Source: Rhizobium sp. ZPR4 (GTDB lineage: Bacteria > Pseudomonadota > Alphaproteobacteria > Rhizobiales > Rhizobiaceae). From it: a stretch of DNA of 64,000 bases. Under the pieces are notes generated by a model. It was not told where the DNA came from, did no database searches, and saw nothing but the letters and a program-made list of their open reading frames with translations. A program made the translations under genes and the position numbers. Positions 28,113-38,886 of this stretch are shown in pieces. Location: assembly GCF_040215725.1 (NCBI RefSeq), contig NZ_CP157967.1:2046001-2110000 (forward strand), in the 5' to 3' direction. Within the stretch, counting starts at the first letter, position 1. Every line of letters starts with the position of its first letter.

Positions 28113-28390
28113 GCGCCAGGGGCAGTATCGACCGGCGGGAAATGCATCTGGCCGTCGATGACCTCAGTTTCGGGGCGATCACCGCCATCGGCATATTCCT
28201 CATGCCATTTGCCGCTCTCGTCCTGCCAACTGATTTCGGCTGAATCTCCCCCGATTTGCTGTTCGGCCGCCACGATCCTGGCTGCCTCTACCGCTTCGGA
28301 ATGTGTTGGAAACGCTTCCGAATAAACGTCTCGGAAGCGGTAAGCCCATCCACCGTCATGCGGCACGATTTCGTAAACGACCTTGACCAT
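28109..28390 (-). CDS. DUF2188-like small protein
   Basis: A 93-residue soluble protein. The N-terminal 60 residues (YEIVPHDGGWAYRF, AFPTHSEAVEAARIVAAEQ, DSAEISWQDESGKWHEEYA) fit DUF2188, a short beta-alpha fold of unknown function. GGAGGG precedes the ATG. Overlaps grpB convergently by 4 bp and is divergent from chaA. Confidence 0.75.
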   Translation of the reverse strand: MVKVVYEIVPHDGGWAYRFRDVYSEAFPTHSEAVEAARIVAAEQQIGGDSAEISWQDESGKWHEEYADGGDRPETEVIDGQMHFPPVDTAPGA

Positions 28391-28610
28391 TCAGACCCTC
28401 CTTCTCATCTGCCAAGACCTTCGAACCGGACGTTGCCGGCAGAATCGCGTGCATCTGAGACGGGTTCGAGAATGCCGCGGCATTGTGGTTGGGCAGACCT
28501 ATCCGCGCAGTATTCCATTAAACCGCGTTAACTGCAAATTTCGCCCTCTTCCTTGCAAGCTTGATGTGCGAAATCCTTGCTTTAGAGTGCAACCGTGAAT
28601 CGGCGCAAAG

Positions 28611-29723
28611 GTGGGGAAAGTGTTCACAGCGAAGTGGTTTAAGCAGGAAAAAGCCCTGTTCGTGGCATTGGCGATTGCCGTTATTGCCTATATCGGCGAG
28701 CATTCCATACTGGAAATGGGCCAAGGCGCAGCGATGGTCGCAGCCGCGGCATTGATCGCAACGATTGTACTGGCATCCATGCGTGTTGCCCATCATGCCG
28801 AGACCCTCGCCGTCAAGGTCGGTGACCCCTACGGCACGATGATCCTGACCCTTTCGGCCGTTGCGGTCGAAGTGATCATCCTTGCCATCATGATGAGCGG
28901 CGAGAGTTCGCCGACGCTGGTGCGCGACACGATCTATGCCGCCGTCATGCTCGATATCAACGGCATCCTCGGCCTTGCCGCCCTTCTCGGCGGGCTGAAG
29001 CATGGCGAACAGCCCTATAATGACGATTCCAGCCGAACCTATGGCGTGATGATCCTGACCGCCATGGGCATTTCGATGATCGTGCCGGAATTCATTCCCG
29101 ATGCGAAATGGCACTATTATTCCGCCTTCACCATCGTCGCGATGATCGCCCTTTATGCGCTCTTCCTGCGCATGCAGGTAGGCAAGCACAGCTATTTCTT
29201 CAGCTACAGCTATCCACGCACGGAAAAGAAGCTCGCCACCGCCGATGATGAAGAGCATCATGATGAGGAGTCCACGACTACCTCGATCGTGACAATCCTG
29301 ATCGGCGTCGTGCTGATCGGTGTGCTGGCGGAATTCATGTCGGCTTTCATGGATACCGGCCTCAAGGGCACGGGCGCACCGCCCGCCATCGCGGCTATCG
29401 TCGTCGCCGCCATTTCGGCAGCGCCGGAAATTCTAACGGCTTTGCGCGCAGCGCTTAGAAACCGTATGCAGGCGACGGTCAACATCGCCCTGGGTGCTTC
29501 GCTCTCGACCGTCATCCTGACGGTGCCGGTTATGGAGGCGATTGCGCTCTATACCGGCCAGCCCTTCATCATGGCGATGTCGCCGGTGCAGACGGTCATG
29601 GTGATGATCACGCTGATCGTCGCCGCGATCAACCTCAACGACGGCGAAACCAACGCCATCGAGGGCATGACCCATTTCATTCTTTTCGCCACCTTCATCA
29701 TGCTGACGACGCTCGGTCTTTGA
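28611..29723 (+). CDS. chaA: ChaA-like cation/proton antiporter
   Basis: A 370-residue CaCA-superfamily membrane protein with about 11 helices. It has the two alpha-repeat motifs: VGDPYGTMILTLSAVAVEVIILAIM in the first half and AISAAPEILTALRAALRNRMQATVNIALGASLSTVILTVPV in the second. A long cytoplasmic loop is acidic and His-rich (ADDEEHHDEE), typical of Ca2+-sensing loops. It exchanges Ca2+ and/or Na+, K+ for protons across the inner membrane. Start GTG 28611; GTG 28620 is possible. Confidence 0.92.
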   Translation: MGKVFTAKWFKQEKALFVALAIAVIAYIGEHSILEMGQGAAMVAAAALIATIVLASMRVAHHAETLAVKVGDPYGTMILTLSAVAVEVIILAIMMSGESSPTLVRDTIYAAVMLDINGILGLAALLGGLKHGEQPYNDDSSRTYGVMILTAMGISMIVPEFIPDAKWHYYSAFTIVAMIALYALFLRMQVGKHSYFFSYSYPRTEKKLATADDEEHHDEESTTTSIVTILIGVVLIGVLAEFMSAFMDTGLKGTGAPPAIAAIVVAAISAAPEILTALRAALRNRMQATVNIALGASLSTVILTVPVMEAIALYTGQPFIMAMSPVQTVMVMITLIVAAINLNDGETNAIEGMTHFILFATFIMLTTLGL

Positions 29724-29815
29724 TTCCAATTTCAAGGACTTGCGCCGACTGGCGGATTCAAATTGCGAAACGCTTGAATCAACGGATGAAGATGAAACCG
29801 GCAACCTGAATATGA

Positions 29816-29843
29816 AAAAGCCCGCCATCTCTGGCGGGCTTTT
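29816..29843. terminator. bidirectional terminator between chaA and aatA
   Basis: Perfect 11-bp stem AAAAGCCCGCC (29816-29826) / GGCGGGCTTTT (29833-29843) with a 6-base loop; A-tract on one side and T-tract on the other, between convergent genes. Confidence 0.9.
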
Positions 29844-29865
29844 CAATTGAGCGATTATGACCCGC

Positions 29866-31588
<1,723 letters not shown>

Positions 31589-32749
31589 ATGCGCGACGCC
31601 AGAACGGGAGTGGGCAGAACGGAATTTTCGATCGCCCTGATGGCCGGCGCACTGCTGTCAGCAACATCGGCACTTGCCGAACCGGCTCTGACCATCAAGA
31701 CGCAAAAGGTGGACGTCAAGGTCGAGACAATAGCGACAAGGCTCGAACATCCCTGGGCAGTCCAAGTGCTGCCGGATGGCGCCTACCTCGTCACCGAACG
31801 CCCGGGTCGCATGCGGATTGTCCGTGACGGCAAGGTTTCCACGCCCATATCAGGCATGCCTGAGGTCTACGCGCGCGGCCAGGGCGGCCTGCTCGATGTT
31901 GAGCTCGACCCGAAATTCTCCGGTAATCGCACCCTTTATTTCACGGCCTCTGGAGCCGGTGACGGCGGAAGCGGCACGGCCGTCTTTCGCGCCAGATTGT
32001 CGCCTGACGAAACTCGGCTGACGGACGTGAAGCGCATTTTCCTGATGAACAAGCTCTCGCGCGGCAATATCCAGTACGGCTCGCGCATCGCGATTGCCCG
32101 CGACGGCAGCCTCTTCGTCAGCCTCGGCGATCGTGGCCAGCAGGATCGCGCCCAGGACTTTCACGACGATGCCGGCTCCATTATCCATATCGAAGCCGAT
32201 GGAAGCATCCCCGCCGACAATCCGTTCAGCGACAGCAAGCGCGCCTTGCCCGAAATCTGGTCGAAGGGCCACCGCAATCCGCAGGGCATCACCTTCGACA
32301 GCGAGACAAACAGACTCTATACGGTCGAGCACGGTGCCAAGGGCGGCGATGAGATCAACACGCCTGAAGCCGGCAAGAACTACGGCTGGCCCGTTATTTC
32401 TTATGGCGTCAATTATAACGGCACGAAGATCGGCATCGGCACGGCAAAAGCGGGCATGGAGCAACCCCGCTTCTATTGGGACCCGTCGATCGCCCCCGGC
32501 GCCATCGTCGTCTATCGCGGCAAGATGTTTCCCGAATGGAACGGCGAATTCCTTGTGACAGCGCTGAAGTTCGAGCTGCTGTCGCGCCTGAATCGGGACG
32601 GCAAGGGCAAAATCACCGAACAGGAACGTATGTTTGACGGCAAATTCGGGCGCTTGCGCGATATCACGGTCGCGCCCGATGGTGCGCTGCTGATCACGAC
32701 AGACGAGGACAACGGCACGCTTCTGAGGGTTTCGAGGGCGGCAAATTAG
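31589..32749 (+). CDS. PQQ-dependent sugar dehydrogenase-like (YliI type) exported protein
   Basis: A 386-residue periplasmic beta-propeller enzyme of the soluble glucose dehydrogenase/YliI (aldose sugar dehydrogenase) family. A signal peptide (FSIALMAGALLSATSALA) ends about residue 29. Motifs include EHPWAVQVLPDGAYLVTERPGRM, GQGGLLDVELDPKF, RGNIQYGSRIA, LGDRGQQDRAQD, GHRNPQGITFD and EHGAKGGDEIN. GGGGAGG precedes the ATG. It oxidises aldose sugars with PQQ in characterised relatives; whether PQQ is made here is unknown. Followed by an EamA transporter on the same strand. Confidence 0.9.
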   Translation: MRDARTGVGRTEFSIALMAGALLSATSALAEPALTIKTQKVDVKVETIATRLEHPWAVQVLPDGAYLVTERPGRMRIVRDGKVSTPISGMPEVYARGQGGLLDVELDPKFSGNRTLYFTASGAGDGGSGTAVFRARLSPDETRLTDVKRIFLMNKLSRGNIQYGSRIAIARDGSLFVSLGDRGQQDRAQDFHDDAGSIIHIEADGSIPADNPFSDSKRALPEIWSKGHRNPQGITFDSETNRLYTVEHGAKGGDEINTPEAGKNYGWPVISYGVNYNGTKIGIGTAKAGMEQPRFYWDPSIAPGAIVVYRGKMFPEWNGEFLVTALKFELLSRLNRDGKGKITEQERMFDGKFGRLRDITVAPDGALLITTDEDNGTLLRVSRAAN

Positions 32750-32848
32750 CCCTCAACGCTCCGTTTCGGGCAGCTTTCGCCCTTGCCGCAAGTAAAAGCA
32801 GCTGCTAACGGTCGCCTCACTCTTTCCTCCCCTTCCCGCAGGATGCAG

Positions 32849-33739
32849 ATGTCTCGCATACAGGCGAATTTGTTGTTGTTGCTTGCCGCCGCGATCTGGG
32901 GCGGCGGTTTTGTTGCGCAATCGACAGCCATGAAGGCCATCGGACCATTCTGGTTCATCGGCCTCAGATTCGCCGTAGCCACCATGGTCGTCCTACCCTT
33001 CGTGTGGATGGAGAACAGGAAAGCCGCAAAGCCGCTGACGTCTCGCAACTGGCTCTCCTTCCTCCTGATCGGCATCGCCCTCTTTGGCGGAGCGGCAACG
33101 CAGCAGCTCGGGCTTCTGACGACGACCGTCACGAATTCCAGCTTCATCACCGGCCTTTACGTGGTCTTCGTGCCGCTGATCGCCGTTATCTTTCTGCGTC
33201 GCTCGCCGCATTGGGTCATCTGGCCCGCGGCATTGATGGCGCTTTGCGGCATCTATCTGCTCTCGGGCGGCTCATTCTCGCGCCTCACCGTGGGCGATTT
33301 CCTGACCGTCGTCTGCGCCCTCTTCTGGGCAGCGCAAATCACGCTTGCCGGCTCGGTCGTCAACGACACCGGCCGCCCGCTTGGCATCTCCGCCACGCAA
33401 TTTGCGGTCACCGCCGTCCTTGCGCTTGCAGTTGCCGTCGCCATCGAGCCGATCAGCATCGCCGATATCCGCGCAGCACTCGGCGAGATCCTCTATGTCG
33501 GCATCTTCTCCTCAGGCCTCGCTTTCGCGCTGCAGATCATAGGCCAGCGCTACACAACGGCGCCTCAGGCCGCGATCTTCCTGTCGTCGGAGGCATTGTT
33601 CGGGGCTTCGCTCGGCGCCTTGCTGCTCGGCGAGACCATCGGCCCGCTCGGCTATGCCGGCTGCGCCTTGATGTTTACGGCGATGCTGGCCGTGGAATTG
33701 GTGCCGGAATTGGCTCGCCGGCGTGCCGCAACAGCATAA
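32849..33739 (+). CDS. EamA/DMT-family transporter
   Basis: A 296-residue integral membrane protein with ten predicted helices in two EamA repeats of five (LLLLLAAAIWGGGFVAQSTAM and LTVVCALFWAAQITLAG begin the halves). The SSEALFGASLGALLLGE segment near the C-terminus is the family hallmark. DMT exporters typically pump amino acids or metabolites; the substrate is unknown. AGGA precedes ATG 32849; ATG 32843 is an alternative. Confidence 0.9.
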   Translation: MSRIQANLLLLLAAAIWGGGFVAQSTAMKAIGPFWFIGLRFAVATMVVLPFVWMENRKAAKPLTSRNWLSFLLIGIALFGGAATQQLGLLTTTVTNSSFITGLYVVFVPLIAVIFLRRSPHWVIWPAALMALCGIYLLSGGSFSRLTVGDFLTVVCALFWAAQITLAGSVVNDTGRPLGISATQFAVTAVLALAVAVAIEPISIADIRAALGEILYVGIFSSGLAFALQIIGQRYTTAPQAAIFLSSEALFGASLGALLLGETIGPLGYAGCALMFTAMLAVELVPELARRRAATA

Positions 33740-34237
33740 AAAACGCCGGAAATGCGCGCTTTTAGCCGCTTGACGGCATGGCTTGCCAAAATTTTTCGAA
33801 CAATCGAAAATGGCCGTTCACACCAGCGGATTTGGGGAAATTTCACCAAAACTATATCGCGAGCGATGCAAAACCCTTAGAAACTTGTTTCAAAGTGGGA
33901 AAATTTGCGAATCGCCTTAACATACTCGCGTTACGGTATTGTGCCCGTTGTGCCACGTTAAAAAACTTTTGCTTGCCAATTTCCCATAAACACAGCACTC
34001 TCAATGGTGTTCGGGCATTTTTAGAGCATGGGAAGTCCTAATAGAATTGCGCGCCGGAAACGCTAATATTCCGGTCAGCTTGATCAAGAAGCGGGGTGGC
34101 AAACATCGCATCGAGATCATGCCGAGTTACGGGGACCTTTTCCTTCAAATTTCGAGAACTGCCTGCAAGCGCCCGCAAGGGCAACACAAGTAATGCTGCC
34201 CGTGTGGATGGTGGGCAGAGAGAAAAGGACCTGAGGC
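33740..34237. other. 498-bp intergenic region upstream of cspA
   Basis: No firm gene. AT-richer than its surroundings. The last 180 bp probably form a structured cspA 5' leader with the hairpin CCGGAA (34054-34059) / TTCCGG (34069-34074). An open frame without a start from about 33993 to 34190 crosses the same place but shows no known family. Confidence 0.45.
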
Positions 34238-34453
34238 ATGGCCGAGACTGGCACTGTAAAGTTTTTTAATACCGATAAGGGCTTCGGTTTCATCAAACCG
34301 GACAAGGGTGGCGCGGACATCTTTGTACACATTTCTGCAGTTCAGGCTTCTGGTCTGGCAGGATTGTCGGAAAACCAGAAGGTAAGCTTCGACACGGAAC
34401 CGGATCGCCGCGGCAAGGGACCAAAGGCCGTCAATCTGCAGATTGCTGGCTAA
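34238..34453 (+). CDS. cspA: cold-shock domain protein
   Basis: A 71-residue CspA-family single-stranded nucleic-acid-binding protein. RNP1 (KGFGFIKP) and RNP2 (DIFVHISA) are intact in a five-strand OB fold. AAAAGGA precedes the ATG by 8 bases. A long leader region and a GCAA-loop terminator frame the gene. Such proteins act as RNA chaperones; cold induction of this copy is not shown by the sequence alone. Confidence 0.96.
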   Translation: MAETGTVKFFNTDKGFGFIKPDKGGADIFVHISAVQASGLAGLSENQKVSFDTEPDRRGKGPKAVNLQIAG

Positions 34454-34485
34454 GACACCTTACGGCTATCAAATTCGAGTTGAGG

Positions 34486-34507
34486 CCCGGCAGCAATGCC
34501 GGGTTTT
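34486..34507 (+). terminator. cspA terminator
   Basis: CCCGGCA (34486-34492), GCAA loop, TGCCGGG (34497-34503), then TTTT, 33 bp after the cspA stop codon. Confidence 0.88.
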
Positions 34508-34601
34508 GTCATTCAGTCTGCATTCAGTTTGCCACGTATAATTTGCCTCCCATGAAAGAGCGGGAACGACTTTTGTCCCGCTTCCGTTAGAGGATAGGCC
34601 A

Positions 34602-35039
34602 ATGACCATACTCGGCAAAACGCTCGTCATGTCCGCCGTCGCCGCGGCATTGACGGTCACATCCATCAGCGCTGTTTCCGCCGATGAATATTGGCGCCAT
34701 CGTAACCGTGATGGTTGGGCGCTCGGCGCTGCCGGGCTGGCAACCGGCCTGATCGTCGGATCCGCCATTGCCAGCCAGCCGCGCTACGTCGAGCCGTCTC
34801 CGGTCTATGTCGATCCTGGCTATGACGCGCCTCCTCCCGGCTATTATTATCGCCCGGCACCGCGCCGCGTCTATGTCGAGCGTGACGTCAGCTATGATGC
34901 GCCGCCTCCGGCATACGGCATGCGTCCCTGGTCGCCCGCATGGATGCGCTATTGCTATGACCGCTACAGAAGCTTCGACAGCCGTTCCGGCACTTATGTC
35001 GGCTATGACGGCATGCGCCATTTCTGCACGGCCGACTGA
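34602..35039 (+). CDS. BA14K-family exported protein
   Basis: A 145-residue protein with a signal peptide (MTILGKTLVMSAVAAALTVTSISAVSA). The mature part has a hydrophobic Gly/Ala segment (ALGAAGLATGLIVGSAIAS), a Pro/Tyr-rich stretch and the C-terminal BA14K module (WMRYCYDRYRSFDSRSGTYVGYDGMRHFC). The family is named after a Brucella 14-kDa antigen and is common in Rhizobiales envelopes. Function is uncertain; lectin-like and immunoreactive properties are reported for the Brucella member. Confidence 0.9.
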   Translation: MTILGKTLVMSAVAAALTVTSISAVSADEYWRHRNRDGWALGAAGLATGLIVGSAIASQPRYVEPSPVYVDPGYDAPPPGYYYRPAPRRVYVERDVSYDAPPPAYGMRPWSPAWMRYCYDRYRSFDSRSGTYVGYDGMRHFCTAD

Positions 35040-35074
35040 TTTCCGGCCGGACCGGGATCATAAGACGAGGAACC

Positions 35075-35100
35075 AAAGCGCCGCTTTCGAGCGGCGCTTT
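35075..35100. terminator. bidirectional terminator with TTCG loop
   Basis: Perfect 11-bp stem AAAGCGCCGCT (35075-35085) / AGCGGCGCTTT (35090-35100) closed by a stable TTCG tetraloop, between the convergent BA14K and MBL-fold genes. Confidence 0.92.
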
Positions 35101-35102
35101 CT

Positions 35103-35747
35103 TTATAGTCCGCGCAGGAAAGGATTGGTGCGACGCTCGTCGCCAATCCGGCTGCCTGGCCCGTGGCCACAGATGAAACCGACTTCATCGCCCAGCGGGA
35201 AGACCTTGTCACGGATCGATTCCAAGAGCTGCTGGTGATTGCCGCCGGGCAGATCGGTTCTGCCGATCGAGCCGTTGAACAGCACGTCACCGAGATGGGC
35301 AAAGCCCTGCTTGCGGTTGACATAGATGACATGGCCGGGCGCATGGCCTGGGCAATGGAAAACCTCGAACTCATGCTCGCCGAAGGAGACCTTGTCGCCC
35401 TCCTTGAGGAAGCGGTCCGGCATGACGTTGCGCACGCCGCTGATGTTGAACATCTTGCCCTTGGCCTCGATATCCTCAAGTAGGAACCGATCGTCCTCAT
35501 GCGGGCCGATCACCTCGATGCCGAGCGCCTCGCGCACCTCGTCGGCGCCGCCGGCGTGATCGATATGGCCGTGCGTGAGCCAGATAGCCTTCAGGGTGAT
35601 GCCGTTCTCGCGTACCGTCTGCAGGATGATATCGACATCGCCGCCCGGATCGACCACCACGCCCTCCTTTGTCTCCGGATCGAACAGGATAGTGCAGTTC
35701 TGTTCGAAAGGGGTCACCGGAATGATGCCGGCCTGGAGCATGCCCAT
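35103..35747 (-). CDS. MBL-fold hydrolase (glyoxalase II-like)
   Basis: A 214-residue metallo-beta-lactamase-fold hydrolase. The metal site is complete: THGHIDHAGG (HxHxDH), the third His in HCPGHAPGH, the Asp in LGDVLFNGSIGR, and the final His in CGHGPGS. It resembles the YcbL/GloB-like group that hydrolyses S-lactoylglutathione-type thioesters. The chosen start follows GAGG by 6 bases; a longer open frame upstream is not supported by the family. Substrate is inferred from the family only. Confidence 0.9.
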   Translation of the reverse strand: MGMLQAGIIPVTPFEQNCTILFDPETKEGVVVDPGGDVDIILQTVRENGITLKAIWLTHGHIDHAGGADEVREALGIEVIGPHEDDRFLLEDIEAKGKMFNISGVRNVMPDRFLKEGDKVSFGEHEFEVFHCPGHAPGHVIYVNRKQGFAHLGDVLFNGSIGRTDLPGGNHQQLLESIRDKVFPLGDEVGFICGHGPGSRIGDERRTNPFLRGL

Positions 35748-35993
35748 GGAGCGCCTCGTCTGTTTGATCGTCGGACTGTCGGTATAGCGGCAAACATCCG
35801 GCAAAACAGCCCCTGAACCTTTAAACTCGAGCGAACGCCGGCGATCGAACTTCGAGATTCGAGAATATTCATCCATTTCAAATGGTTGTTTTCCCTTCCC
35901 GTCGAACGATAGTCCGTTGGCGTCCGGCAAACCGGAACACTCAGGCACTCGAGGCGTTGAAGATAAGTCTTTCAAGACAGAAGGAGAAAACCA

Positions 35994-36632
35994 ATGTCCT
36001 TGAAAAGAAATCTGTTGCTGGCAGGCGTCGTCCTTCTCGGCAGTGCGGGTCTTGCCCAGGCCGAGATGGCCGCGACCACCGCCACGGATATAGAAGTTCG
36101 TTCCGGGCCGGGTGCGGAATTCCCGACGGTCGGCGTCGCCACACGAGGGTCCGAAGCAACGCTGGACGGCTGTGTCGAAGGTAGCCGCTGGTGCCGGGTC
36201 GACGTCAATGGCATGCGCGGCTGGGTCTATGCACAATATCTGAGCGTCGAACAGAATGGCGCCTCGGTCGTCGTCCAGGATCACCGGGATGATCTGGGCA
36301 TCCCCACCATCACCTATGAACAGACCGATCCGGTCCAGACCGGCAGCGTCCAGCGCATTCAGCCCGGTCCGAACGACCAATTGCTGGGTCCCGTCGATCA
36401 GAACGGTGGCGATGTGGTCGCAATCACCCCGCCTGAGGAAGTCCGGACCTATATAGATGATAATCCGGTCGATACGGTTCAGTTGAGTGGAGATCTCGCA
36501 GTCGGCGCCACGGTTCCGCAAAGCGTGGAAGTGCACCGCATCCCAGATTACCAATACAGCTACGTCGAGGTAAACCACCAACCCGTACTGGTCGATCCGG
36601 GTACGCGCCGCATCGTCTATGTCTATCGCTGA
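35994..36632 (+). CDS. exported SH3-domain/DUF1236 protein
   Basis: A 212-residue exported protein with signal peptide MSLKRNLLLAGVVLLGSAGLAQA. An N-terminal bacterial SH3 domain (residues about 28-82: IEVRSGPGAEFPTVG, SRWCRVDVNGMRGWVYAQYL) is followed by a low-complexity linker and a C-terminal DUF1236 domain (AVGATVPQSVEVHRIPDYQYSYVEVNHQPVLVDPGTRRIVYV). SH3b domains often bind peptidoglycan, so an envelope role is likely. AGAAGGAG precedes the ATG. Confidence 0.88.
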   Translation: MSLKRNLLLAGVVLLGSAGLAQAEMAATTATDIEVRSGPGAEFPTVGVATRGSEATLDGCVEGSRWCRVDVNGMRGWVYAQYLSVEQNGASVVVQDHRDDLGIPTITYEQTDPVQTGSVQRIQPGPNDQLLGPVDQNGGDVVAITPPEEVRTYIDDNPVDTVQLSGDLAVGATVPQSVEVHRIPDYQYSYVEVNHQPVLVDPGTRRIVYVYR

Positions 36633-36879
36633 TTCGCCCTGCAAGACCGCATAAGATGGCGAAAATTGACATGCGGCGGGACGGCCGCATGTCCAAATCA
36701 CGGATTTCCCCTGAAATTATTGCAGAATTCTCCCGTTTGAGTTGCCCTTCTATTTCCAGCGATCCGTGCATGATGTAATCCTAATATCGATGAGGATTAT
36801 CGCCGCTCCCTGGCATCGATCCGGGACGCCGCGAGAGGGCATCCGGAAGCGTCTCCGGAACTATGGGAGAAGGGCAGTC

Positions 36880-37143
36880 ATGGAAAGTCTAGGGCCTATC
36901 ATCACGCAATTGATTGCCGGTGCGATCGGTGGCAACGCCGCGAGTGCCGTTTTGAAGCAAGACGGGATTAATCTCATTGCGAGGACGATCGCCGGGGCCG
37001 TGGGTGGCCTTGGTGGCGGCCTGATCCTGAACCTGATCGGCAGCGAAGCTCTTACAGGCCTCATCGCGCAAGGCATATCCTCGTTGGTCGCTGGCGGCGT
37101 GCTCTCCGCGATCGTCGGTGCCGTTCTCGGCCGCAAGTCGTAA
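36880..37143 (+). CDS. small glycine-rich membrane protein
   Basis: An 87-residue protein of unknown family, preceded by GGGAGAAGGG. It has three hydrophobic, Gly/Ala-rich stretches (LIAGAIGGNAASAVL, AGAVGGLGGGLILNLIG and LVAGGVLSAIVGAVLG), resembling glycine-zipper membrane proteins. There is no lipobox or catalytic motif. A 13-bp hairpin follows. The start and ribosome site make it a real gene in my view; function unknown. Confidence 0.7.
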   Translation: MESLGPIITQLIAGAIGGNAASAVLKQDGINLIARTIAGAVGGLGGGLILNLIGSEALTGLIAQGISSLVAGGVLSAIVGAVLGRKS

Positions 37144-37155
37144 CTAGATCGGATC

Positions 37156-37190
37156 GCACAAGCCGGGCCTGAAAACTGCCCGGCTTGTGC
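37156..37190 (+). terminator. hairpin after the glycine-rich protein gene
   Basis: Perfect 13-bp stem GCACAAGCCGGGC (37156-37168) / GCCCGGCTTGTGC (37178-37190) with a 9-base loop, 13 bp after the stop codon. No T-run follows. Confidence 0.6.
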
Positions 37191-37571
37191 GGATTGATAC
37201 GCAATTCCATTTGGCAACAGGCGTACCTCGCCCGTGCCTTAAAGTGGGTGGCGCGGAAAAGATGCCGCCTTCACGATGGTTGCCGTCCTCGATGGCCGGA
37301 TATGTGCGGCCCTCCGGCCAGGGCGCCTATCTCTCGTCCTATTGTCCTCAGGCGATCTCGCAGCCTCACCTCTGGGTTGCTTTCAGACACATTTGCCCCT
37401 TATGCGCGAGTGGCGACAGATAAAAATACAGGATATGTTGGAGTTTTTGCGGGACCGCGCTTAATTTCCCGATAGGACAGTCTTGTTCGAGCCACACGGC
37501 ATTGTGCGAAGGCGGGCAACGACGTAAAAATGCGTCAATAGAGCTGACATATTTTTGCGGAAGTTTCCCGA
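37191..37571. other. 381-bp intergenic region with no recognised gene
   Basis: Between the hairpin at 37156-37190 and the MarR gene I see no gene with a plausible start or composition. It must contain the promoter of the MarR-response regulator-kinase unit; the 3' part is AT-richer (for example around 37540-37560), but no clear hexamer pair stands out. Confidence 0.4.
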
Positions 37572-38084
37572 ATGCTCCATAATAAGAAAGGAAATGTCAC
37601 GGTGCCACGACAGATGAGCCAGAATGCGGCAAAGACGGAGCTGCTGGCCACGCCGATGCAGAATGCGGGAAGCATCGATTTCGAGATTATCGAGCTGCTT
37701 TTCTTCGCCTACCGCGATTTTGTCTCCGATCCGGACCAGATCCTCGTCAAGAGCGGTTTCGGCCGGGCCCATCATCGCGTCGTCCATTTCGTTAACCGCG
37801 AACCCGGCATGACGGTTGCGGACCTTCTGGAAACATTGCAGATCACCAAACAGAGTTTGGCGCGGGTTCTCAAACAATTGATCGATTCGGGTTATATTCG
37901 CCAAGTCGCGGGTCCGGAGGACCGGCGGCAGCGCAAGCTGTACCCGACGCAGGCAGGCCGCGATCTGGCGCTGGCGTTGGCCGAGCCGCAATCGCGCCGC
38001 ATTGAAAGGGCATTCGAAGGCGCGTCGGAAGCGACGCGCGAAAGCGTGAAGCGTTTCCTGAGGGGAATGCAGACCGGGAAATGA
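37572..38084 (+). CDS. petP: MarR-family regulator (PetP-like)
   Basis: A 170-residue MarR winged-helix protein (IELLFFAYRDFVSDPDQIL, HHRVVHFVNREPGMTVADLLETLQITKQSLARVLKQLIDSGYI, and the wing PEDRRQRKLYPTQAG). The MarR gene followed by an OmpR-type response regulator matches the petP-petR pair first described in Rhodobacter capsulatus. The symbol is by analogy. ATG 37572 has a GGAAG site; GTG 37602 with AAAGGA is an equally good start. A ligand is not known. Confidence 0.85.
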   Translation: MLHNKKGNVTVPRQMSQNAAKTELLATPMQNAGSIDFEIIELLFFAYRDFVSDPDQILVKSGFGRAHHRVVHFVNREPGMTVADLLETLQITKQSLARVLKQLIDSGYIRQVAGPEDRRQRKLYPTQAGRDLALALAEPQSRRIERAFEGASEATRESVKRFLRGMQTGK

Positions 38085-38160
38085 CGGCAATCCCGCCCGT
38101 GGGGCCGGTGCGGAATGCGTCAACTCAATCGATGGGTAGGACAGGATCGAGACGAACCGA

Positions 38161-38862
38161 ATGACGACAAAAGCAGCAATCTCGGATGACGCAGCACATC
38201 TTCTGGTCGTGGACGACGATACCCGTATCCGCGCCCTCCTCAACCGTTATCTTATGGAGAAGGGCTTCCGCGTAACGGCTGCCGCCGATGGTGCCGAAGC
38301 CCGCCGCAAGCTGGAAGGGCTGGATTTCGATCTCATTATCATGGACGTGATGATGCCCGGCGAATCCGGCATTGCGCTGACGGCGAGCCTGCGTGCCATC
38401 AAGAATATTCCGATCATCATGCTGACGGCACTTGCCGAAGCCGATTCCCGTATAGCGGGCCTGGAAGCCGGCGCCGACGATTATCTGCCAAAGCCCTTCG
38501 ACCCGCGCGAACTGGTGCTGCGCGTCAACAACATCCTGCGCCGCAACGCACCCGCCGATTCGCCGAAGATCGAACTCGTCATGTTCGGGCCATACACGTT
38601 TTCGCTGACCCGCAAGGAGCTCAAGAAGTCGGCCGAACTCATTCGCCTTACCGATCGCGAGCAGGAAATCATGCTGCTTTTCGCCAAGCGCGCCGGCGAG
38701 ACGATCCCGCGCCATGAGCTCATCGGCAATGACGCAGAAGTGGGCGAGCGGACGATCGATGTGCAGATCAACCGGCTGCGCCGCAAGATTGAAGATGACC
38801 CGGCCAACCCTATCTGGCTGCAGACGGTGCGTGGCATCGGCTACCGCCTTAGCATAGACTGA
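38161..38862 (+). CDS. petR: OmpR-family response regulator (PetR-like)
   Basis: A 233-residue response regulator. The receiver domain (LLVVDDDTRIRALL, phosphoacceptor Asp in IIMDVMMPGESG, Thr in IMLTALAE, Lys in LPKPFDPREL) is followed by an OmpR-type winged helix (RLTDREQEIMLLFAKRAGETIPRHEL, ERTIDVQINRLRRKIEDDPANPIWLQTVRGIGYRL). It lies 76 bp after the MarR gene and 24 bp before a histidine kinase, which is most likely its partner. The petR label is by gene order; petABC is not in this window. Confidence 0.92.
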   Translation: MTTKAAISDDAAHLLVVDDDTRIRALLNRYLMEKGFRVTAAADGAEARRKLEGLDFDLIIMDVMMPGESGIALTASLRAIKNIPIIMLTALAEADSRIAGLEAGADDYLPKPFDPRELVLRVNNILRRNAPADSPKIELVMFGPYTFSLTRKELKKSAELIRLTDREQEIMLLFAKRAGETIPRHELIGNDAEVGERTIDVQINRLRRKIEDDPANPIWLQTVRGIGYRLSID

Positions 38863-38886
38863 ATTTGGTTCCGAGGATCAGTGGCG

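Noticed and set aside
35748..36701. Upstream extension of the MBL-fold frame
   Set aside because: It overlaps the SH3/DUF1236 gene on the other strand and has no family similarity; the start at 35747 fits the hydrolase family.
37185..37475. Open frames between the glycine-rich protein and the MarR gene
   Set aside because: Unusual composition, no ribosome site and no recognisable domain.
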